DNA of 64,000 nucleotides from Platerodrilus igneus (lineage: Eukaryota; Arthropoda; Insecta; Coleoptera; Lycidae). The number at the start of each line of letters is the position of its first letter. The stretch's first letter is position 1. Under the pieces are notes generated by a model. The model saw only the letters and a list, made by a program, of their open reading frames with translations. It was not told where the DNA came from and did not search any database. The position numbers were made by a program, and so were the translations under genes. The stretch covers positions 434,001-498,000 of the forward strand of contig JARFIW010001489.1 in NCBI GenBank assembly GCA_036346225.1. Direction: 5' to 3'. Shown here in pieces: positions 58,136 to 64,000 of this stretch.

Positions 58136-58960
58136 ATGTATGCTGCAACAGTTAATAAAAACTTGAATAAGAATGGTGGTAATGCAAATTGTTTATCGGT
58201 CGATGCAATTCAAAATGATAATGCAAATTTTTCATGGGCTGATACAAACGCAGAGTTATCACTAAAATCAACACGTCCTACAGCATTTAATAAGTATCGT
58301 GAGGAATTAGTATCAACATGGTCAACATTTTTACATGTGGAATTGGGTTTATTACTGGAAGTTGGTATTTCAACGCGGTATGAACTAAATGCAGTAGTGC
58401 AAATATCTAATGTTATTGCTCCACAAAGCTTTCTATGTTTTAATGTTAAGGAATGGAATGAAATTTCAAGTTTAAGAAGTGAACATTTCCTTCGTAATAT
58501 GCTAATTCTACAAAAAGAACCTGAATATAGAGATCAAGAAATATCCATTGGTTATGGAATTAAGCTGCATGCCATTTACGATATCTGCAGCAACTTTCCA
58601 TATATTGGAATAAGTCATAATGGTAGTGCTACGCTCGTGTTTTCTGAGGAAGCAATTAATAAATTATTTTCAATGGCATTCATAGTTAACGATTGTTTAT
58701 TTACAATTAATGATTCTTCAATTGATTACATCTATAATCAATTTATAGATAACATAGCGTCCTCTTTTACCAAACAGTGTGGTGCAATCAACGATGATTG
58801 TATTATATCTACAGGTAAATTGGTTGCGGAAAATATGCAAGCACTTACGAAATTATCAAGAACCAGCTACTTTATTCAACATTCTTTAGAATTTAAGTTT
58901 TTATATGAAATTATTGTTGCTTTTCCAAATAAATTTTTATGTGATGTAAAAATAAAATGA
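58136..58960 (+). CDS. Unknown 274-aa ORF of the Polinton region
   Basis: An uninterrupted frame from ATG (MYAATVNKNLNKNGGNANC) to TGA, the longest intact plus-strand ORF in the window. It is asparagine- and serine-rich at the N-terminus and mixed alpha/beta-like afterwards, with no signal peptide, no transmembrane segment and no motif I recognise. It follows the 57569 gene by about 60 bases on the same strand and is convergent with the metalloproteinase gene. Position and the intact frame in a region of broken ones suggest an element-specific gene under constraint. Possible roles in the particle or in host interaction are open. Confidence 0.75.
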   Translation: MYAATVNKNLNKNGGNANCLSVDAIQNDNANFSWADTNAELSLKSTRPTAFNKYREELVSTWSTFLHVELGLLLEVGISTRYELNAVVQISNVIAPQSFLCFNVKEWNEISSLRSEHFLRNMLILQKEPEYRDQEISIGYGIKLHAIYDICSNFPYIGISHNGSATLVFSEEAINKLFSMAFIVNDCLFTINDSSIDYIYNQFIDNIASSFTKQCGAINDDCIISTGKLVAENMQALTKLSRTSYFIQHSLEFKFLYEIIVAFPNKFLCDVKIK

Positions 58961-59002
58961 ACTAAAAATTAATTTTTTATTATATTTTGTACATTTTTAA
59001 CA

Positions 59003-59211
59003 TTACGATAAACTTTCATCATCATAATTATCATACATACTGCTAGATTGTAAGTACGAATTCACTAGTTTGTCCAATTTTAATAACTTTGTCAATACAT
59101 CGTAAAGTTGTTGCATTAATCCTTTGTTTGCACAATAAATGTTAAATATGGATAGATCAAAGTGGCCAGATTGAACTACTTTGCCTAGAAATTCACTATA
59201 TTCGTGAAATT
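59003..59211 (-). CDS. Short C-terminal ORF overlapping the metalloproteinase end (weak)
   Basis: A minus-strand frame without an ATG until 59116, reading LGKVVQSGHFDLSIFNIYC, then MQQLYDVLTKLLKLDKLVNS, ending in an acidic tail (MYDNYDDESLS). It overlaps the last codons of the metalloproteinase in another frame. It could be a separate small gene using the ATG at 59116 (37 codons), a second product, or chance. Confidence 0.3.
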
Positions 59212-60640
59212 TGTTTTATTGATAAAATATAGATGACCATTGGTATATCGAAAAATGGTTGTAATATGCGAAGGAATATCTGGAAATGCATGTGATTGTA
59301 AAAATGTGCTTTGGGTTGCTTAGTACATTCATCGTATTCCATGAGTTGATTTTCGCCATAAAATATCAATGTACGTCCAGTATAGGTATTTACAGCCGCA
59401 TTGACCCGAACACGATTAGGAATGTAAAAGTGAGTGTATGCTCTAGGCCATCCATTGACTAGCTGCATGCTAGGAAATTGCAACAGATATACTTGATTGT
59501 TGCTAAAGAAAACCACATCACCATTTGGTTTCTGATATACGGCATCTAAACGTTTAAACGTGTGTGGAAGAAAAGGTAGCCAATCTATTATGTTCTTAGC
59601 CGGTTCAATGTAAGTGCTATTTAGAGCTGATATCCAAACCCATTTTTCATAAAACATATATATGCGTTTATTTAGAATTAGAAAATGTTCAATTTCAATG
59701 TTACATAGGTCTGGCGGCAGTTTAATCGGTGTGGTTGGCTTATTTGGGGAGTTAGGTTTAAAAGCAGCGGTAGTTGATTTAACGGTGGTAGATGCTGATG
59801 ATGGTGGTGGGTACAGGGACTGTATTCCTGCAATATCATCCTCATGTAAATCAAGATGATGATTTTCTAAATATGAATACATAACTGCATTAACATTATT
59901 TGAATGTCTTAACCCTAATGTATGACCAATTTCATGAAGTAGCACCTCATAATAACTTATATATCCACTGGGTGGTGAATTTGAGTGTTCCATATACCAA
60001 GACTCATCATAATCCATGTGTATTTCAGACACAACATCGTCGCTGGATGGAAAGAAAGCATGTGCTAACCCACCACCAGGTTCATCAAAATCATCCTTAC
60101 ACCGCTCATTAGGGTTTGTTGAAGCCCTCATGTAATGATTTTGTTGTTGGAATGTTATTAATATATCATAACTCTGTGGATTGTATATAAATACAAGATT
60201 TGTGTGTTTTGCCCAAACTTTAAATGCTTCAACCGTCCGAGCTAAGATGCGAAAATCATTCGTTAATACTGTGTAATTTAAAACACGCTTTGTCAATTTG
60301 GTTTGATGTACATTGTATGCTTCAGAAATATTGTCTTTATTTGTACATCTAGGTTTTGACATTAACTTTAAAGTTTCTTTATTTAGTTCACCATCAACCG
60401 GCAGTTGGTAATATGTTTGAAATGCTTTTAAGGCATTTTAATTATCGATTTGCGATTTTCAATAGAGGCCCCACTAACATTATGAGTTTCAATATATCCA
60501 TATTTGTTTAGATAAACGTTTGCCATTTCTAAGCCAAATTCACTGTTTGTGTAAATTTCATCTTCACACCTCACTTCCCTGCCGATGGGGAAACTAAGGA
60601 AGATTAAAAGCACTGCGAGTGGAACAGCAACAACCTCCAT
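59185..60640 (-). CDS. Secreted matrix metalloproteinase (MMP) carried by the Polinton
   Basis: Start at ATG 60640 with a signal peptide (hydrophobic VVAVPLAVLLIFLSFPIG). A propeptide with a peptidoglycan-binding-like helix (KAFQTYYQLPVDGEL) ends in the cysteine switch PRCTNKDN, which holds the zymogen inactive. The catalytic domain has the zinc motif HEIGHTLGLRH and the Met-turn in NAVMYSYLE. A threonine/proline linker follows, then hemopexin-like repeats (including YEKWVWISALN and DAVYQKPNGDVVFF). Length is about 485 codons, normal for an MMP. A one-base frame break lies near 60430 in the propeptide and another near 59305 in the last hemopexin repeat; the open part between them is 388 codons. 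Expected role: cleaving extracellular matrix or basement membrane outside the cell. It could be host-derived cargo captured by the element. Neighbouring capsid genes are on the same strand. Confidence 0.88.
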
Positions 60641-60729
60641 GACTATCAATAATATACTTACAAAAACACTGTTATTTAAATAATATATTACATATGTATT
60701 TCAATCATCTTTTATAAGAAATAACGATT

Positions 60730-61941
60730 TTAAAGTTTACGTATAATGCCAGTAAATGGTTCATATTCAATAAGTACGTCATGCATAATCATGCAGTAAG
60801 CAACAGTTTCAACTTCAAATGCTTTTGATGCTTCAATTTCAATTTTTAAATCTGCTACTATATTATGGATGCTTTCATTTTGTCTGGTGCAGTTGATTAC
60901 AAAAATTGGCTGCTTTTTAAACTCCTCATAACTGAAAAGAGAACATACCGAACTCTCGAACGGTTCATAATATTGAGATCGATAATTCAAATATTCATTA
61001 TAAGCATCCATGTACTTGTTGTCGGTAAAAGAAAGGTTTTGCTGCTCATACGGGTATCTTCTATTGTTGATATTAGCCTTTATATTTGTAGCGTTTGCAT
61101 GATTAAATGTAGACGCATCTGCATCCTTATGGTTGCGCTTTTTGGTTAGAAAGGTGTTGAATATCCATTGAGGGCGCTGAAAACCCGTACTACTCTTAAC
61201 AGGCCAAACCAAAGATGTAGTGGACGGTAGGCTTGGATAGGTATACAAGTCACGTGCATGAAAAGCTACTTGTATTCGCGAATTTTGTTAATTTCTTTGT
61301 AAATAGACAATTTTGTGGCATCGTTGAGCATTACGTGTGGTACTTTCCATACTACTTTTGTGAGAGTAATTTTTGGTATAGAAGTACCCTTACAACAATC
61401 AATATCAGACTTTGAACGTACCAACGTTAATTCTTGTCGAACGTTGAGCAACGGTGTTTTGTATCCTTCGGCAAATCCAAGCACGTGCTTTAATGGTATT
61501 GAAGCGCAAAAGAATCTTTAGCTTCATTAAGCAAAGGTAAGGGTTTATTTTCCACACTCCATCCTGCATGCATCATACAACGACTTTGCTCGCGTGTATA
61601 CGAACAAACGCCTTTGATTGTGCTGTTAATTCCGGGCAATCTAACCGTTTCGATAACCTGATCACCCAGCGTAAATCTAATTTCTTCAAAAGAAACAACA
61701 TTGCATTATTCGTGAAAGCATAATCTTTATTTTGAGCTTCTGTTGGACTAAGAGTACCTTCCAAGTATATAATGCTGTCATAAGTTGCAGTCATAAGATC
61801 AGCTTTTTGGATAACAATATTGATTTCATCAGAGTTTCCATAGGCGTTTATCGTATATGGGTGATATGATCGACGATCATATTCTGTAATCGTATCTTCG
61901 GACGCTACACTGTTGAATAGCCCTCTTATTGCGCCTTCCAT
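60730..61941 (-). pseudogene. Polinton major capsid protein (double jelly roll, hexon-like), frame-broken
   Basis: Starts at ATG 61941 (MEGAIRGLFNSVASEDTITE). The order matches the major capsid protein of Polintons/adintoviruses: an N-terminal YHPYTINAYGNSDEINIVI block, LTNNA-like membrane of the first barrel (FTNNAMLF), LLNVRQELTLVRSKSD, TLTKVVWKVPHV, then SLPSTTSLVWPVK, DNKYMDAYNEYLNYRS, KQPIFVINCTRQNES, and a C-terminus typical of the family (EVETVAYCMIMHDVLIEYE, then FTGIIRKL). I count three frame changes, near 61690 (next to TTTCTTTT), 61490 and 61262. Total span is about 400 codons, shorter than most family members, so a small deletion is also possible. It would form the capsid shell with the penton protein encoded upstream. 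Identification is firm; whether the breaks are real is not. Confidence 0.9.
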
Positions 61942-61995
61942 GTTTATTAAGCACTTTATAACCGAGATATTCTAAAAATTGAACGTCCTGATCTG

Positions 61996-62826
61996 TTAAT
62001 GCACCAGGTGTTTGCTGACCTGCAGGTTGAGGTGAACTGATTGAGTATACTCTAGCACCAAAATATTAAGCCCCATATTTTTAAGTTCTAATCTAATAGA
62101 TACTTTCTCTGCACCAAAGTCCACCAATTTACCCTCTTGATTGACCAACCGTAGCGTAATGTTATCTATTTGTTGAACGATCACAGGCAAGTATGTGATG
62201 GATACAGGTTCTTTAATTAATTTATATCCAGGCTCTACGTGTACATCAAATTCAAAAATTGTATGTGACTGCTCGCTATTCCTATACGCTCCACCAGTAA
62301 GATTACACTCCACATGTATATTGGTCGCATCAAATATTTGTACTGATTGTTTAGAGAAATGATTTTTATTTGCCTGATATGTGCCAGGAGTGAACCCAAG
62401 CATTTGCCCAATAGCATCATTGCGTTTAAAAATCACTGTGTACATGGATTTCATTTCGCATTGCAATGTGTTATTGTTAGCCTTTAGAATAAACTTCAAT
62501 GCACTACTTGAGGAACTGTCTATTGCATTGTTTATATATTTTCCAAGTTCAGAAATTTCATATGCTCCAGGTGGGATTGTAATCATTTTTATTTTAGCAT
62601 TATTATCATCATCGTTATCAATAACATTATTATTATCCTTTTTATCATCCAAATAATAAAACTTGTTATTACCTGCATGAATATTGCGTATAGAGTTGCA
62701 TCCGTAAAACCCCACCAAACCTAACCCATATTTATATTCTGAATCAAGTTCAATTGGAGGGAAATAGTTGGCAGAAAGCACGTTTCCCACACCTGTCAAC
62801 GTAAACGTTTGTGTCATGACTACCAT
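61996..62826 (-). CDS. Polinton penton-like minor capsid protein (single jelly roll)
   Basis: 276 codons, intact, start at ATG 62826 (MVVMTQTFTLTGVGNVL). The family pattern is present: an N-terminal FPPIELDSEYKYGLGLVGFY block, KMITIPPGAYEISELGKYIN with the conserved PPG-Y-E turn, a MYTVIFKRNDAIGQMLGFTPG block, and VECNLTGGAYRN with HTIFEFDVHVEPGYK. It forms the fivefold vertices of the particle. A second frame (GALTDQDVQFLEYLGYKV) continues past the stop toward the capsid gene, so the true C-terminus may be longer and cut by a one-base break near 62050. Confidence 0.88.
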   Translation of the reverse strand: MVVMTQTFTLTGVGNVLSANYFPPIELDSEYKYGLGLVGFYGCNSIRNIHAGNNKFYYLDDKKDNNNVIDNDDDNNAKIKMITIPPGAYEISELGKYINNAIDSSSSSALKFILKANNNTLQCEMKSMYTVIFKRNDAIGQMLGFTPGTYQANKNHFSKQSVQIFDATNIHVECNLTGGAYRNSEQSHTIFEFDVHVEPGYKLIKEPVSITYLPVIVQQIDNITLRLVNQEGKLVDFGAEKVSIRLELKNMGLNILVLEYTQSVHLNLQVSKHLVH

Positions 62827-62861
62827 TAAATTTAAAAATCAAACAACTATATACCATAAAA

Positions 62862-63206
62862 TTATTTATTGTATAAGAAGTTCAAACATAAATGTCCACA
62901 TATTGAGGTATTAAAATTTTGCTCCCGATTGTAATTATAAGTAAGATTACAGTCTCTTAAGTATCTCACTATTTCAAGCGGTGGTGTTAAATCTCCAAAA
63001 CTATCATAGTAAATAACTTTCTTGCCACGTTTTTTGTATGCAACCCAGTGCGTTCCATTTCCAACGTTGTCATCTAAGTTTACAATAGCAGATTCGTTAA
63101 CATGAGGTTTTGCTGGCAGTGCATCACGCATAAATACTCCTCTAAAGAAAGGTAAACCTTTAGCATATTTCTTTAGATCTGAATCAAATAGTGCTCTACG
63201 TGGCAA
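62862..63206 (-). CDS. Adenain-type cysteine protease (virion maturation)
   Basis: About 114 codons. Catalytic residues in the family order: histidine in NGTHWVAYKK, aspartate in IYYDSFG, and cysteine in SICGHLCLNFL. The conserved N-terminal block PFFRGVFMRDALPAK is present. The enzyme would cut capsid precursors during particle maturation. Length is slightly short for the family, but all three catalytic residues are there. No ATG precedes the conserved N-terminal block: the first ATG in frame is inside GVFMRD, and the preceding in-frame stop lies about 50 bases before the chosen near-cognate TTG. It overlaps the end of the pX-like gene in another frame. The start may use a non-AUG codon or have been lost. 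Confidence 0.87.
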   Translation of the reverse strand: MPRRALFDSDLKKYAKGLPFFRGVFMRDALPAKPHVNESAIVNLDDNVGNGTHWVAYKKRGKKVIYYDSFGDLTPPLEIVRYLRDCNLTYNYNREQNFNTSICGHLCLNFLYNK

Positions 63207-63208
63207 GT

Positions 63209-63700
63209 TTACAAGTTTTTTCGATTGGGTTTTAAGTATAAGGCAAATCCTTTTTTATTGCGCGATGAAAGATATAACCCTTCACCTTTTTTACCTAAAG
63301 CTATATCCTCTAAGGTGACATTATGACGTCGATTTTCCTCCAATTGTTTCTTAGCTGCCGAAGCATCGTTGACAGCTTTAGCGACCCTTGCAACACCGCC
63401 AGCTAGTGCTCCAGCAGCCGAAAGACCTGCAAATAGTGGCACTAGAAATGGAAGAAAGCCTCCCGCTTTAGGTATGGGAATAATTCGAGGAAATCGCACT
63501 CTCTTTTTTCCACCAGCGGTTTTAACTGCTTTTCTTGCAGCAAGTAAACTCATATTGATAAATTTCTTCACATTTGAATCTTTGACAATATGCTTTACAG
63601 CAGTTCTAATTGGTGTCAATATACCCCCTTTAAATGAACAACACTGTCTCTTTTTCTTCCTCTTTATCCTTCTTGATGTAACCCCATACCCAGTTTGGTT
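63209..63700 (-). CDS. pX-like basic minor virion protein
   Basis: The frame is open from just after the TAA at 63701-63703 to 63209. The N-terminal part is very basic (SRRIKRKKKRQCCSF). Then come an ALAAR-like part (LLAARKAVKTAGGKKRVRF), a glycine/alanine-rich hydrophobic segment (PFLVPLFAGLSAAGALAGG), a helix (VAKAVNDASAAKKQLEENRR) and a conserved C-terminal block ending LGKKGEGLYLSSRNKKG. This is the layout of adenovirus pX-like core/membrane proteins found in Polintons and adintoviruses, where the hydrophobic segment helps membrane disruption or DNA condensation. No ATG is seen before the basic region in this frame; an ATG frame at about 63715 (MKIKTKLGMG) is in another frame. Confidence 0.78.
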   Translation of the reverse strand, partial: NQTGYGVTSRRIKRKKKRQCCSFKGGILTPIRTAVKHIVKDSNVKKFINMSLLAARKAVKTAGGKKRVRFPRIIPIPKAGGFLPFLVPLFAGLSAAGALAGGVARVAKAVNDASAAKKQLEENRRHNVTLEDIALGKKGEGLYLSSRNKKGFALYLKPNRKNL

Positions 63701-64000
63701 TTAATTTTCATTGCATTGGTTACGGCCCAAGCGGCTGCTTTCTCCAAACTGAGCGTTGTTCGATTTCACTCGGTTCCAAGCGCCTTCTGCTAGAACTTTA
63801 TCAGCTCTGTGTCGTGCGGTCAAGTCGTCAGGGTTTTGAGCATAAGCAATATCGTGATCGCGACCCAATCTATCTAGATCGTTAATGCCGGAATCACCTC
63901 GTACTAATCGTTCTTGTAACTTGGTGCCTGGCCCACAAAATTGGTATCCCGGTACATGAAGCTCTACCGGTAATTTGTTTATCAAGGTGTTTAGAACACC
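63701..64000 (-). CDS. PLA2-domain virion protein, partial (runs off the window)
   Basis: The frame is open to the window edge, so the N-terminus is missing. It carries a parvovirus/adintovirus-type phospholipase A2 domain: calcium-loop PGYQFCGPGTKL, then RGDSGINDLDRLGRDHDIAY with the catalytic His-Asp pair. The cysteine usual between them in related sequences (the DRLC position) is glycine here. A helix follows (RHRADKVLAEGAW). The protein would help breach endosomal membranes during entry. It shares a reading frame with the pX-like gene and is separated from it only by one TAA. Confidence 0.85.
   Translation of the reverse strand, partial: GVLNTLINKLPVELHVPGYQFCGPGTKLQERLVRGDSGINDLDRLGRDHDIAYAQNPDDLTARHRADKVLAEGAWNRVKSNNAQFGESSRLGRNQCNEN

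Noticed and set aside
59662..60112. Plus-strand ORFs at 59662 and 59900
   Set aside because: Antisense shadows of the metalloproteinase gene.
62381..62656. Plus-strand 91-codon ORF
   Set aside because: Antisense shadow of the penton gene.

Overview
The window looks like AT-rich, intron-bearing arthropod DNA, probably an insect, made almost entirely of mobile elements and endogenous virus-like sequence. The evidence is spliced exons with GT/AG borders, long (TA)n and (CA)n microsatellites, (TTAGG)-type motifs, and remnants of nearly every insect transposon class: Ty3/gypsy LTR elements, non-LTR elements (LINEs), a Penelope-like element, mariner, piggyBac, hAT, possible PIF/Harbinger, and a Polinton/Maverick. 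Only one host gene piece is secure, an internal exon of an SRPK-type protein kinase at 44612-44800. A 49-base candidate exon at 6160-6208 is weaker.

Layout. 1-3810: an LTR fragment, then a truncated Ty3/gypsy element on the minus strand. 3810-10150: mostly featureless, with a ~160-bp tandem repeat, a mariner fossil and microsatellites. 10155-19091: a very large inverted repeat, arms about 3.5 kb, around a 1.9-kb spacer that carries a LINE endonuclease/reverse transcriptase fragment. 19092-21796: a second copy of the gypsy element, plus strand, with an expanded coiled-coil Gag. 21803-22014: an 18-bp tandem repeat and a telomere-motif hairpin. 22139-27190: a decayed minus-strand virus-like element that I cannot name, with a zinc-finger ORF and a long ORF broken into pieces. 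27640-31655: two satellite-like arrays. 32736-33996: duplicated cassettes that each contain a hammerhead ribozyme motif. 35906-36640: the 3' end of a Penelope-like element with a GIY-YIG endonuclease. 37635-38645: piggyBac. 41250-42060: hAT. 43233-44443: a fold-back element. 44992-46342: a LINE deletion derivative and a tRNA-like SINE pair. 46343-49291: a mariner-type element with ~0.8-kb terminal inverted repeats and a dead transposase. 50920-51335: a LINE 3' end.

55481-64000 is the richest part: one end of a Polinton/Maverick (adintovirus-like) element running off the right edge. On the minus strand it reads, from the window edge inward, a PLA2-domain protein, a pX-like basic minor virion protein, an adenain-type protease, a penton-like minor capsid protein, the double-jelly-roll major capsid protein, and a secreted matrix metalloproteinase with propeptide, catalytic and hemopexin domains. 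Two or three unrecognised plus-strand ORFs and a small two-exon minus-strand gene lie between these and a candidate terminal repeat near 55.5 kb. The capsid set would build and mature an icosahedral particle; the metalloproteinase would be cargo acting on host extracellular matrix. The polymerase, integrase and packaging ATPase expected of this class are not in the window. Several of these genes carry single-base frame breaks, so decay or assembly indels must be separated before calling the element alive or dead.
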